Below the pieces are notes generated by a model, which saw only the letters and a list, made by a program, of their open reading frames with translations, did no database searches and was not told where the DNA came from. From Chitinophaga sp. MM2321 (GTDB taxonomy: Bacteria; Bacteroidota; Bacteroidia; Chitinophagales; Chitinophagaceae), in NCBI RefSeq assembly GCF_964033635.1, contig NZ_OZ035533.1, positions 5,489,001-5,553,000 on the forward strand: a stretch of DNA of 64,000 nt, in the 5' to 3' direction. Each line of letters starts with the position of its first letter. Within the stretch, counting starts at the first letter, position 1. Shown in pieces: positions 55,309 through 63,973 of this stretch. The position numbers and the translations under genes were made by a program.

Positions 55309-57156
55309 ATGCAAAAATATCTTTCTTTATTACTGTTCTCCTGCCTGATCGCATTTCATGCCACAGGCCAGCAACGGCTGATTACCGGCACTGTACAGAA
55401 CAACGCCGATAATACAGGGATCTCCAATGCCGTGGTTAGGGTAAAAGGCACCGACTTCCTGACAGCCACAGATACCAAAGGTAATTTCAGCCTGAAAGTG
55501 CCCACAGGCGCGCTTATCCTGGAAGCCGTGGCAACCAACTTCAAACAACTGGAAATACCGTTAGGCGCCACGCAGACTACTGTTCACTTTAAACTGCACC
55601 GGTTGCAGGCAATAGTAAAGCAGACCGACAAAAACAGGTATATCTCCAGGAAGGAAGCCGAAGTAGCCTACGACATGGCAGCGCCTATGATGGCCAGCAA
55701 AATGAGCACCCATGGCTACGCCGCAGCGCCCCGGTTTAATACCGAAGACTACAGTCCAATCAATGAAAATATTTTCCATGCTGTCACCGATCAGCCGCTG
55801 AGTACTTTCAGTATTGATGTGGACCGTGCCGCCTACAGCAATGTGCGCCGCTTCCTGAATAATGGCGAAATGCCACCCGCAGATGCCGTAAGAGTAGAGG
55901 AGATGATCAACTATTTTGATTATCACTATGCCGCTCCTACCGGCAAAGACAAAGACCCCGTGACCATCCGCACAGATATGGCCATATGCCCCTGGAACAC
56001 GGATCATCAACTGGTACGCATTGCGTTAAAAGGTAAACAGGTAGATACCAAAGATCTACCTCCTTCCAACCTGGTATTCCTGATAGATGTTTCCGGATCT
56101 ATGGAAGAAGACAATAAACTTCCGCTGGTAAAAAAAGCGTTTAATGTACTGGTAGATCAACTACGGCCACAGGACAGGGTAGCTATTGTAGTATATGCCG
56201 GTGCAGCAGGTGTAGTACTGCCATCAACAGCAGGCAGTGAAAAAGGTAAGATCATGGCGGCACTGGAAGCATTGCAGGCAGGCGGTTCTACCGCAGGTGG
56301 TGAGGGTATCCAACTGGCTTATAAGATAGCCAGCGAGCACCTGACAAAGAAAAGCAACAACCGCGTGATATTGGCTACAGACGGGGATTTCAACGTAGGC
56401 CCTTCCAGCGATGGCGCGTTGCAACGCATCATTGAACAGGAACGGCAAAAGGGTATTTATCTCTCTGTATTAGGTTTCGGCATGGGTAATTACAAAGATA
56501 ACAAGCTGGAATTGCTGGCAGACAAGGGCAACGGAAACTATGCCTATATCGATAATTTTGAGGAAGCCCGCAGAACCTTTGTCACCGAATTTGGCGGTAC
56601 CCTTTTTACCATTGCCAAAGATGTAAAACTACAGATAGAATTCAATCCTGCATTCGTGCAGTCGTACCGGTTAGTAGGCTACGAAAACCGCCTGTTACCA
56701 AATGAAGACTTCAACAACGACAAAAAAGACGCCGGCGATATGGGCGTAGGACATACGGTAACAGCCCTTTATGAAATTATTCCTACCGGCAGTAAAGTAA
56801 AAGCCACCAGCTGGGTAGACCCTTTGAAATACCAGCAGGGAAAGATTGCCGGCAATCATACGGAAATACTGACAGTAAAACTCCGCTACAAACAACCGGA
56901 TGAAGACAAGAGTCAGCTACTGCAAAAAGTGCTGCCCTACAACAACCAGCGTGTGGAAGAAGCACCGGAAGATTTCAGGATGGCGGCGGCTGTAGCTGCC
57001 TTTGGTCAGCTGTTGCGCAACTCCGCCTTTAAGGGCACTGCTACCTATGCGCAGATCCTACGCTGGGCGGGTACTGCCCGTGGTCAGGATCCCGAAGGGT
57101 ACCGTGCGGAATTTATCCAGTTGGTTAAAAAGGCCAGCCTGCTGGATAAGCAATAG
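55309..57156 (+). CDS. VWA-domain protein with carboxypeptidase-like N-terminal domain (YfbK-like)
   Basis: From the ATG at 55309 (615 residues) the protein has a signal peptide (MQKYLSLLLFSCLIAFHATGQ); an ATG at 55285 adds eight residues. Next comes a carboxypeptidase-regulatory-like beta-sandwich (about 18-95), a linker, the YfbK-type N-terminal block (NIFHAVTDQPLSTFSIDVDRAAYSNVRRFLN in pieces), a VWA domain with an intact metal site DVSGS (about 260-264) and a C-terminal DUF3520-like region. YfbK-like proteins sit in or on the envelope; their role is not known. The combination with an N-terminal beta-sandwich is usual for Bacteroidota. It lies upstream of upp on the same strand, 44 bases away. 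Confidence 0.9.
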   Translation: MQKYLSLLLFSCLIAFHATGQQRLITGTVQNNADNTGISNAVVRVKGTDFLTATDTKGNFSLKVPTGALILEAVATNFKQLEIPLGATQTTVHFKLHRLQAIVKQTDKNRYISRKEAEVAYDMAAPMMASKMSTHGYAAAPRFNTEDYSPINENIFHAVTDQPLSTFSIDVDRAAYSNVRRFLNNGEMPPADAVRVEEMINYFDYHYAAPTGKDKDPVTIRTDMAICPWNTDHQLVRIALKGKQVDTKDLPPSNLVFLIDVSGSMEEDNKLPLVKKAFNVLVDQLRPQDRVAIVVYAGAAGVVLPSTAGSEKGKIMAALEALQAGGSTAGGEGIQLAYKIASEHLTKKSNNRVILATDGDFNVGPSSDGALQRIIEQERQKGIYLSVLGFGMGNYKDNKLELLADKGNGNYAYIDNFEEARRTFVTEFGGTLFTIAKDVKLQIEFNPAFVQSYRLVGYENRLLPNEDFNNDKKDAGDMGVGHTVTALYEIIPTGSKVKATSWVDPLKYQQGKIAGNHTEILTVKLRYKQPDEDKSQLLQKVLPYNNQRVEEAPEDFRMAAAVAAFGQLLRNSAFKGTATYAQILRWAGTARGQDPEGYRAEFIQLVKKASLLDKQ

Positions 57157-57200
57157 TTTAAACGAATTTTCGGTAATTTGCCAGTTCAAAGGGGTAGCTC

Positions 57201-57854
57201 ATGATAATTAACTTAAGTGAAACCAATTCGCTGGTAGGAGAATGGCTAAGCGAGATCAGGAATGTAGATGTTCAGCAGGACCGTATGCGCTTCCGCCGCA
57301 ATATGGAACGGCTGGGAGAAGTAGCCGCTTACGAAATCAGTAAAACATTGGAATATGTGGATAAGGAAGTTACCACGCCGATGGGCATAGCTACCTGCCG
57401 GGTATTAAAAGAACAGCCTGTACTCGCCACTATTTTACGCGCAGGACTGGCTTTACATCAGGGTTTACTGCACTATTTTGATAAGGCAGATCATGCATTT
57501 ATCTCCGCCTATCGTAAACACAACCGCGACGGCTCTTTCGATATCAGCCTGGAATATGTGAGCAGCCCGTCTATTGAAGGACAGGTGCTGATCCTCTCAG
57601 ATCCCATGCTGGCCACCGGTTCCTCCCTGGTGAAAACCATTGCGCACCTGGAAGAAATCGGAAAACCCAGTCATATCCACCTGGTAGTAGCGATTGCTTG
57701 TACCGTTGGTATTGAATATGTACTCCGCAATACAAAAGCTGATCTTACCATCTGGGCCGGAGATATTGATGACGAACTCACTGCGAAAGGCTATATTGTA
57801 CCAGGCCTTGGTGATGCCGGTGACCTGGCTTTCGGAAACAAACTGCAACAATAA
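57201..57854 (+). CDS. upp: Uracil phosphoribosyltransferase
   Basis: The 217-residue salvage enzyme joins uracil and PRPP to give UMP. It shows the UPRTase blocks ILRAGLALHQGLL, the PRPP loop ILSDPMLATGSSLVKTI and the uracil-contacting C-terminus GYIVPGLGDAGDLAFG. The first block has ALHQG where many have GMVEG, a Bacteroidota variant. Downstream lies a degenerate family I palindrome that may end its transcript. Confidence 0.95.
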   Translation: MIINLSETNSLVGEWLSEIRNVDVQQDRMRFRRNMERLGEVAAYEISKTLEYVDKEVTTPMGIATCRVLKEQPVLATILRAGLALHQGLLHYFDKADHAFISAYRKHNRDGSFDISLEYVSSPSIEGQVLILSDPMLATGSSLVKTIAHLEEIGKPSHIHLVVAIACTVGIEYVLRNTKADLTIWAGDIDDELTAKGYIVPGLGDAGDLAFGNKLQQ

Positions 57855-57883
57855 TTTAATATCGGTCAACTACTTAGTATAAA

Positions 57884-57961
57884 TATTTTTTGATTTTTTG
57901 ATTTTCGGATTTAGATATTTAGCTTCATGTTATATTCTGCGTGAAGCTAAATATCTAAATC
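57884..57961. repeat. Palindrome family I, diverged copy behind upp
   Basis: The TTTTTTGATTTTTTGATTT prefix of the family is followed by a different palindromic core: 20-bp arms (57908-57927 and 57942-57961, GATTTAGATATTTAGCTTCA) pair perfectly around 14 bases. The right side lacks the matching ATCAAAAAATC end, so this copy has lost part of one arm or belongs to a subtype. Confidence 0.7.
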
Positions 57962-58091
57962 AGATTATAAGAAAGTTGAAAATGTTTTTCTCTTTCGTAA
58001 ATATTTTTACACATGGATTTAATTTGAAATATAACATTATTTATGTACCTTCACCTCTATTGCATAAATCCTATGCTTTAAGCTTTATTAT

Positions 58092-59105
58092 ATGAAAAGA
58101 GCTTTACTATTCTTGGCCATATTCTTTAATCTGAACTCACTGCGGGCTCAGGACCCTCACTTTTCGCAATTTTTCGCGTCTCCGCTTACACTTAACCCAG
58201 CATATACAGGCTTATTTTCAGGTGATTATCGCTTATCAGGCAACTATCGTTCACAGTGGCGCAGCATCGCCATGCCCTTTGTAACAGGTACTGCCGCTAT
58301 AGATTTCGGCATCCTGAAAAATGTTATTTCCTATACAGATATCTGGGGAGTAGGTATGATGGCGATGTACGACAGAAGTGGTGGCGGCGCCCTGACTTCC
58401 AGTTACTTTTCCTTCAGCACCGCTTACCACAAGGGCCTCGATCCGGAAGGGAACCATACGCTGGCTATCGGTTTGCAGGGAACACTGGTACAGAAAAGAT
58501 TAGATAACAGCAAGCTTCAGTTTGAAAATCAGATAGACAACAACGGTTATAACCCCTTAATTCCCAGCAATGAAACGCTGGTGAATCCTAAAATAAGTTA
58601 TTTCGATCCCAATATCGGGATCTTGTATAACGGGCTCATAGGAGAGGCTTCCAACATATACCTGGGTGCTTCTTACTACCACATTACCCAGCCCACAGAA
58701 TCATTCATGGACCTGACACAGAACCGGCTCAGCTACCGCTGGACCGTGCATGGCGGCGGCTCCGTACCTGTAAACGGAAAAGACCGCTTTCATACCAGCA
58801 TCCTCTATATGAAGCAGAGTACCGCCTCGGAGCTAACTTTTGGCGGCGCCTATGGCTTTGCGCTCAATGATATGGATGATAACCCCACCACCTTTTACCT
58901 GGGTAGCTGGTATCGGTTAAAAGATGCCATCATTCCTTACATCGGACTGGAGATAAAAGGCTTCCAGGTAGGGCTCACCTACGACACCAACATATCTACC
59001 CTGAACCCCGCTTCCCACTACCGCGGCGGTCTTGAGTTATCATTGATCTATATCCACACCAAGAACGAGAATAACAAGTACAAAACCCTTTGTCCCCGCT
59101 TCTAG
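58092..59105 (+). CDS. PorP/SprF family outer-membrane protein
   Basis: The 337-residue protein has a signal peptide (about 1-19, LNSLRAQ) and the PorP/SprF start DPHFSQFFASPLTLNPAYTGLF, then GDYRLSGNYRSQWRSIA and a beta-barrel that ends GLELSLIYIHTKNENN. Family members work with the type IX secretion system, often to hold or help secrete one specific large partner. No partner with a T9SS C-terminal sorting domain is visible next to it, so it is an orphan copy; its substrate is unknown. Confidence 0.92.
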   Translation: MKRALLFLAIFFNLNSLRAQDPHFSQFFASPLTLNPAYTGLFSGDYRLSGNYRSQWRSIAMPFVTGTAAIDFGILKNVISYTDIWGVGMMAMYDRSGGGALTSSYFSFSTAYHKGLDPEGNHTLAIGLQGTLVQKRLDNSKLQFENQIDNNGYNPLIPSNETLVNPKISYFDPNIGILYNGLIGEASNIYLGASYYHITQPTESFMDLTQNRLSYRWTVHGGGSVPVNGKDRFHTSILYMKQSTASELTFGGAYGFALNDMDDNPTTFYLGSWYRLKDAIIPYIGLEIKGFQVGLTYDTNISTLNPASHYRGGLELSLIYIHTKNENNKYKTLCPRF

Positions 59106-59226
59106 CTGTCATTACAGGATAATCACCTAAATCATATTAATCCTAGCTATTTTTGCATTAGTTTCGTTCCTCCTTCGTTAATCAGGGGACTAAAACTAAT
59201 TCCGTTACTTTAAAAATACGCAGACG

Positions 59227-59991
59227 TTGTTTTCATTCAGAGAAGTGTTGGCAGCCATTCAATCATATGGCAAAGCCCACCAGTTCATTATGCAGCATAA
59301 ATTATGGAAGTGGATATTAATACCGGGCATCATTTACTGCCTGTTATTTTTCATTGGCTTTTATTTCGTGTGGGGATATTCCGGAGAATTTGTGGAATAC
59401 CTGACCAGGCTGCTGCACATTACTGAATGGGTGCAGGACCTGGAAAGCAGCTGGGTTAGTTTTCTCTTTATCCTGGTGGCATTTTCTGTGAGGATCGTGT
59501 TTGTATTCCTGTATTTTTCCTACTTCAAATATTTATTCCTGATCGTAGCCGCGCCGGTTTTCTCCTACCTGTCTGAGAAAACAGAGGCGATCCTTGATCA
59601 CCGCAGTTTTCCGTTCAGCTGGTCGCAGTTAGGGCAGGATATTCTGCGGGGCATCAAAATGTCATTCCGGAATATTGTATACCAGACAGGCGCTATCCTG
59701 GTACTGCTGGTGGTTTCATTTATACCGGTGATAGGCTGGCTTACGCCGATGGTAGGCTTTTTTATAGAAGCATACTTTTACGGATTTTCCATGATGGATT
59801 ACAGCTGCGAACGCCACCGCCTGAGTATGAAACAGAGTATCACATTCGTCCGGCAGCATCGTGGTATGGCACTGGGCAACGGGATCGTATTCTACCTGTT
59901 TATGCTGATTCCTGTACTGGGATGGATGCTGGCACCTTCTTATGCGGTTATTGCTGCTACTATTGATTTACAAGATAAAAGACTTATATAA
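59227..59991 (+). CDS. EI24-domain (CysZ-like) membrane protein
   Basis: The 254-residue product has about four to five membrane segments (about 25-50, 75-110, 150-175, 210-240) and the EI24 features FKYLFLIVAAPVFSYLSEKTEAIL, a block with RNIVYQTGAILVLLVV and FYGFSMMDYSCER. EI24/CysZ proteins move sulfate in proteobacteria, but the role of Bacteroidota members is untested. The start seems to be TTG at 59227, as no ATG occurs in frame nearby. A TATTTTTG box lies at 59148-59155. It overlaps the next gene by one base (TAATG). Confidence 0.85.
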   Translation: MFSFREVLAAIQSYGKAHQFIMQHKLWKWILIPGIIYCLLFFIGFYFVWGYSGEFVEYLTRLLHITEWVQDLESSWVSFLFILVAFSVRIVFVFLYFSYFKYLFLIVAAPVFSYLSEKTEAILDHRSFPFSWSQLGQDILRGIKMSFRNIVYQTGAILVLLVVSFIPVIGWLTPMVGFFIEAYFYGFSMMDYSCERHRLSMKQSITFVRQHRGMALGNGIVFYLFMLIPVLGWMLAPSYAVIAATIDLQDKRLI

Positions 59992-60707
59992 TGAATGCAC
60001 CAGGCAAAGTGTACCTGATTCCTACCGTGTTGAGCGCAGATGCCTTATATAGCATCCCGGCTTATGTAACTCCTATTGTAAAACAGCTCCGGGTGTTTTA
60101 TGTAGAAAACGAGCGTACTGCCCGTCGTTATTTAAAAGCACTCGACAGAAGTATTGTGATAGATGACCTCCGTTTGCTGCTCATGCACGAAAACCATCCA
60201 CCAGACCTGGCTTTGGCAAAAAAGCTCTTATTGGAAGGAACGGATATCGGTGTTATCAGTGAAGCTGGTTGCCCCGCTATCGCCGATCCGGGCCACCTCA
60301 TAGTACAAGTAGCGCATAGCATTGACGCACCAGTGATTCCCATGATAGGTCCCAATTCCATACTACTGGCCCTGATGGCCTCCGGTATGAACGGGCAGAA
60401 CTTTCAGTTTGTTGGTTACCTGCCCATCAAATCCCCCGAAAGAGGAAAAATGATCCGGGAACTGGAAGAAATCTCAGGAAAGAAAAATCAAACACAATTA
60501 TTTATCGAAACACCTTACCGCAATAACCCAATGATGAGAGACATCCTGGATAACTGTAAGGACGATACCCAGGTTTGCATCGCGGCAGACATCACCGCCC
60601 CTACTGAATACATCAAAACAAAAACAGTAAAGGAGTGGAAAACTGCAATACCCGAAATACATAAAAAACCAGCAATATTCCTCCTATACGCCGCAGAAAT
60701 CATTTAG
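59991..60707 (+). CDS. RsmI-like SAM-dependent methyltransferase
   Basis: The 238-residue protein belongs to the tetrapyrrole methylase/RsmI fold: GKVYLIPTVLS at the start, then DIGVISEAGCPAIADPG, a block nearly identical to RsmI, MIGPNSILLALMASG, and GYLPIKSPERGKMI. RsmI methylates the ribose of C1402 in 16S rRNA; this shorter group lacks the usual C-terminal extension and its exact target is less sure. Start and previous stop overlap by one base, so translation is likely coupled. The stop codon TAG lies within the left arm of a family I palindrome. Confidence 0.88.
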   Translation: MNAPGKVYLIPTVLSADALYSIPAYVTPIVKQLRVFYVENERTARRYLKALDRSIVIDDLRLLLMHENHPPDLALAKKLLLEGTDIGVISEAGCPAIADPGHLIVQVAHSIDAPVIPMIGPNSILLALMASGMNGQNFQFVGYLPIKSPERGKMIRELEEISGKKNQTQLFIETPYRNNPMMRDILDNCKDDTQVCIAADITAPTEYIKTKTVKEWKTAIPEIHKKPAIFLLYAAEII

Positions 60708-60838
60708 GGATTTACGAATTTTTTGATTTACGAATTTTGGGATTTTGAAATGCAGCGGAGATGATCATATCGCTTATATCTCCGCTGCATTTCAAAATCC
60801 CAAAATTCGTAAATCAAAAAATTCGTAAATCCCTAAAT
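60702..60838. repeat. Palindrome family I, longest copy (61-bp perfect arms)
   Basis: Arms of 61 bp (60702-60762 and 60778-60838) pair without a mismatch around a 15-base loop. The order is ATTTAGGGATTTACGAATTT, TTTGATTTACGAATTTTGGG, ATTTTGAAATGCAGCGGAGAT, i.e. two tandem outer units and the common GAAATGCAGCGG core. It fills the convergent gap and contains the stop codon of the RsmI-like gene at 60705-60707; it ends one base before the stop of the gene at 60840. Confidence 0.92.
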
Positions 60839-60839
60839 A

Positions 60840-61229
60840 TTATGGCAAATCTCTTCTGGTGTTATCCGTAATCGTAATTACGCTGTCCACAATAAACGGA
60901 CTGAATCCTCGCCAGGGCAATTTGCCGAGGTATTCTTTGTAATGTAGCTCCACCAGTTTACCGCTGGCAGTCATCAGCTGTTGGGCTATTCTTTCATCTG
61001 TTACGGAAAACTCAAATTCATTTGACTGAATGGTTCCTGTTACGCGGCCTTTGTAGCCGGACTGGATCAGTTTACCCTCGTAGGTTTTAAACACATAGCC
61101 CTTTTCCACAAAGTAGTTGAGCTCACCGGCCTTCACTCCTTTTCCGAATACGAAATAGAACTTATAAAAGAAGATGCCGCCCAGTACCAATAAGATGATA
61201 GTTACGACAATAAATACAAACCGGCCCAT
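60840..61229 (-). CDS. Small membrane-anchored protein of unknown function
   Basis: The 129-residue protein has one N-terminal membrane helix (about 4-25, VFIVVTIILLVLGGIFFYKFYF) and a periplasm- or cytoplasm-facing domain with GVKAGELNYFVEKGYVFKTYEGKLIQ, a string I associate with a conserved Bacteroidota family that has been labelled 6-phosphogluconate dehydrogenase in databases without basis. No enzyme motif is visible. It begins 23 bases after the stop of the M28 peptidase gene and may share its transcript. Confidence 0.8.
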   Translation of the reverse strand: MGRFVFIVVTIILLVLGGIFFYKFYFVFGKGVKAGELNYFVEKGYVFKTYEGKLIQSGYKGRVTGTIQSNEFEFSVTDERIAQQLMTASGKLVELHYKEYLGKLPWRGFSPFIVDSVITITDNTRRDLP

Positions 61230-61252
61230 GTGTATAGTTTAGTGATTGATGA

Positions 61253-62626
61253 TCAGAAATTAAGGTCTACCATGTAGATAAGGCCGGCCATGCCGAATGC
61301 GCCCAGTTCCAGCTCACGTTTATTCACCCCTTCAAATACATCGTTGGGGGCATGATGAATATCGAAATAACGCTGGGAGTCGGGATAAAGTTCAGCCATT
61401 GGGGTACCTAATGCCTGATGCAGTTGTCCGACGTCCGTTCCACCGCCTGGTTCTTCAAAATCATGTAGTCCGTAGGGTTCAAATAAGGGCTTCCAACTGA
61501 TCATGATAGCTTTTTTATCAGCATCCATGGTAGAAGAAAAGCCACGGGGAGTAAAACCGCCGGCATCACTTTCCAGTGCGAAAATATGTTTTTCATTACG
61601 TGCTTTTGCTTCCGCTGCATATTTGCGGGCGCCACGGGTACCGTTTTCTTCATTGGCAAACAGCACTACGCGCAAGGTGCGCGCGGGTTGAATACCCAGT
61701 GCCTTAAATGCGCGCAGCACTTCGATGGATTGTACACAGCCGGCGCCATCATCCTGTGCGCCTTCGCTTACATCCCAGGAATCGAGGTGGCCGCCTACTG
61801 TGATGTATTGGTCCGGATATTTGCTGCCCCGCAGTTCTGCAATTACATTGTGTCCGATGGTATCGGGCAGCATGCGGCAGTTGGTGCGCAGAAAAACCTG
61901 TGCGCTGGGGTCGTCTTTTACACGGAGACTCAGGCGCTCCGCATCTTTCAGGCCGATGGCCACTGCGGGGATTTTGGGATAAGCCGAATCATACGTCATG
62001 GCGCCGGTATGCGGATAGTTGTCCGTAGAATGCGACATAGAGCGCACAATAACCGCTACCGCACCGTATTTCGCTGCACGGCTGGCGCCCTGCCCCCGGT
62101 ATTGGACTGCATCGCCATAGGCGTGAAATGTTTTTATGAAAGTTGGGTTGAACGGATAATTATAGAAAACGATCTTTCCCTTTACATGGTCTTTTTTAGC
62201 TTCGAGATCATCGAAAGAAGTCACTTCCAGTACCGGGGCAGTGACGCCTGCGGGAGAGCTTCCTACAGAATTACCCAATGCCAGCACCTGTAAGGGAGGT
62301 ACAAAGTCCCGCCGGCGGGAGATGATGCGGGCCTCTTCCCTGGCGCCGCGTACCCAATGAGGCACCATACACTCCTGTAAGTATACCGTATCTGCACCAG
62401 CGACTTTCAATGCTTCTACGCCCCACTTCTCTGCTTTCGCCATTTGTGGCGATCCGGCCAAACGGCCACCTATCTTTTTGGTGAGGGTACGAAGGTTTTC
62501 ATATGCCGGACTATGGGTTAATACTTCGTCGGCGATACGTCGCAACATTAGTGAATCGGACTGCTGTGCCATGGTTAAGGCAGGCAGGGAGCAGGCAAAT
62601 ACAATTGGCAAAAAGAGTTTTCTCAT
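61253..62626 (-). CDS. Secreted M28-family aminopeptidase
   Basis: Using the ATG at 62626 (457 residues) gives a signal peptide (MRKLFLPIVFACSLPALTMAQ); the longer frame to 62677 adds 17 unsuited residues. A protease-associated insert (about 120-260) precedes the M28 metallopeptidase core, whose zinc ligands are visible as His and Asp in GGHLDSWDVSEGAQDDGAG, Glu in FANEENGTRG, Asp in ESDAGG and His in HHAPNDVF. It should remove amino acids from peptides in the periplasm or outside. A -7 box lies at 62739-62746. It is divergent from bshA. Confidence 0.93.
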   Translation of the reverse strand: MRKLFLPIVFACSLPALTMAQQSDSLMLRRIADEVLTHSPAYENLRTLTKKIGGRLAGSPQMAKAEKWGVEALKVAGADTVYLQECMVPHWVRGAREEARIISRRRDFVPPLQVLALGNSVGSSPAGVTAPVLEVTSFDDLEAKKDHVKGKIVFYNYPFNPTFIKTFHAYGDAVQYRGQGASRAAKYGAVAVIVRSMSHSTDNYPHTGAMTYDSAYPKIPAVAIGLKDAERLSLRVKDDPSAQVFLRTNCRMLPDTIGHNVIAELRGSKYPDQYITVGGHLDSWDVSEGAQDDGAGCVQSIEVLRAFKALGIQPARTLRVVLFANEENGTRGARKYAAEAKARNEKHIFALESDAGGFTPRGFSSTMDADKKAIMISWKPLFEPYGLHDFEEPGGGTDVGQLHQALGTPMAELYPDSQRYFDIHHAPNDVFEGVNKRELELGAFGMAGLIYMVDLNF

Positions 62627-62738
62627 ATAAGCGGCTAATTTATAACTAAAACTAATTAATTGACAGGGTTCGTACAAATAACAAATAAATGATCTGCGGT
62701 TTCCTCAATTTCGATTTTCATAGTTACCTTCGTTGTTG

Positions 62739-62746
62739 CAAAAATA
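62739..62746 (-). promoter_or_regulatory. -7 element of the M28 peptidase promoter
   Basis: TATTTTTG on the minus strand, embedded in TCGGCTTATTTTTGC, the same 15 bases found at the sucD promoter. The leader to the ATG at 62626 is about 105 bases. On the plus strand TACCTTCG (62725-62732) is a one-mismatch -7 box for bshA. Confidence 0.5.
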
Positions 62747-62833
62747 AGCCGAAAGCTGAGTGCAGGGAGCAGAAAAGCGCGCCATGCTGCCATTCATGCC
62801 CGAAGCTTTTGCTTTAAGTTTAAAAAATAGCTC

Positions 62834-63973
62834 ATGCGCATAGGAATAGTATGTTATCCTACATACGGTGGAAGTGGAGTACTGGCAACAGAGCTGGGCA
62901 AAGCCCTGGCAGACAAAGGCCATATGGTTCACTTCATCACTTATCAACAGCCGGTAAGGCTCAACGCCTTTCACGCTAATATATATTACCACGAGGTACA
63001 GGTACCCACCTACCCACTTTTTGACTTCCCTCCCTATGAGTCTGCCCTGAGCAGTACCATGGTGGATGTGATCATCAATCAGAAACTGGACCTTCTTCAT
63101 GTACACTATGCTATCCCGCATGCGTCTACAGCGTATATGGCCAAGCAGATTGTCAGCAAACAGGGAAGAGTGGTGCCTTTTATCACGACCCTGCATGGTA
63201 CGGACATCACACTGGTAGGCAAGGATAAAACCTATGCCCCGGTAGTAACTTTCTCTATCAATGAATCAGACGCCATCACCGCAGTATCCGAAAACCTGCG
63301 CGATGAAACGTATAAGTATTTCCAGATAGAAAAAGAGATCTCTGTGATCTACAACTTTGTGGACACCCAACGCTTCAGCCGCCGTGAGATGCCGCATTTC
63401 AGAAATGCTATCGCTCCCAACGGAGAAAAGATATTGCTGCATGTATCCAACTTCCGTAAAGTAAAGCGGGTACCTGATGTAGTAAAGATCTTTGCCCTTG
63501 TGCGGCAGCAGATCCCCGCCAAGTTGCTACTGGTAGGCGATGGTCCGGACAGACCATCTATTGAATGCTTGTGCCGCGAATTAAATATTTGTGAAGATGT
63601 ACGTTTTGTAGGTAAACAGGAACAGCTGGAAGATGTAATGTCTATCAGCGATCTTTTCCTGTTGCCATCTGAATATGAGAGCTTCGGGCTGGCTGCATTG
63701 GAAGCTATGGCGGCACAGGTGCCGGTTATCTCCTCCAATGCCGGTGGCTTACCGGAAATCAATATTCCCGGACAAACCGGCTATATGAGTGATGTGGGAG
63801 ATGTGGAAGGAATGGCTGCCCAGGCGCTTCAACTGCTGCAAAACGAAACATTGCTGGCGAAGGTGCGTAAAGGCGCCCTTGCACAGGCGCAACGTTTCCA
63901 TATTGACAATATCATTCCTCAGTATGAAGCGTTGTATGAACAGGTGTTACTGAAACAGGCACAGTTGCTTTAA
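62834..63973 (+). CDS. bshA: N-acetyl-alpha-D-glucosaminyl L-malate synthase
   Basis: The 379-residue GT4-type glycosyltransferase joins UDP-GlcNAc and L-malate in the first step of bacillithiol synthesis. It begins MRIGIVCYPTYGGSGVLATELG, the signature BshA start, has LHVHYAIPHASTAYMAKQ, TTLHGTDITLVG and the GT-B nucleotide-sugar block PSEYESFGLAALEAMA with the two glutamates. bshB and bshC are not in the window. Bacillithiol genes are common in Bacteroidota, so the call fits the taxon. Confidence 0.96.
   Translation: MRIGIVCYPTYGGSGVLATELGKALADKGHMVHFITYQQPVRLNAFHANIYYHEVQVPTYPLFDFPPYESALSSTMVDVIINQKLDLLHVHYAIPHASTAYMAKQIVSKQGRVVPFITTLHGTDITLVGKDKTYAPVVTFSINESDAITAVSENLRDETYKYFQIEKEISVIYNFVDTQRFSRREMPHFRNAIAPNGEKILLHVSNFRKVKRVPDVVKIFALVRQQIPAKLLLVGDGPDRPSIECLCRELNICEDVRFVGKQEQLEDVMSISDLFLLPSEYESFGLAALEAMAAQVPVISSNAGGLPEINIPGQTGYMSDVGDVEGMAAQALQLLQNETLLAKVRKGALAQAQRFHIDNIIPQYEALYEQVLLKQAQLL

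Noticed and set aside
37734..60838. Family I palindromes as a CRISPR array
   Set aside because: The copies are isolated, kilobases apart, and consist of inverted rather than regularly spaced direct repeats; no cas genes are present.
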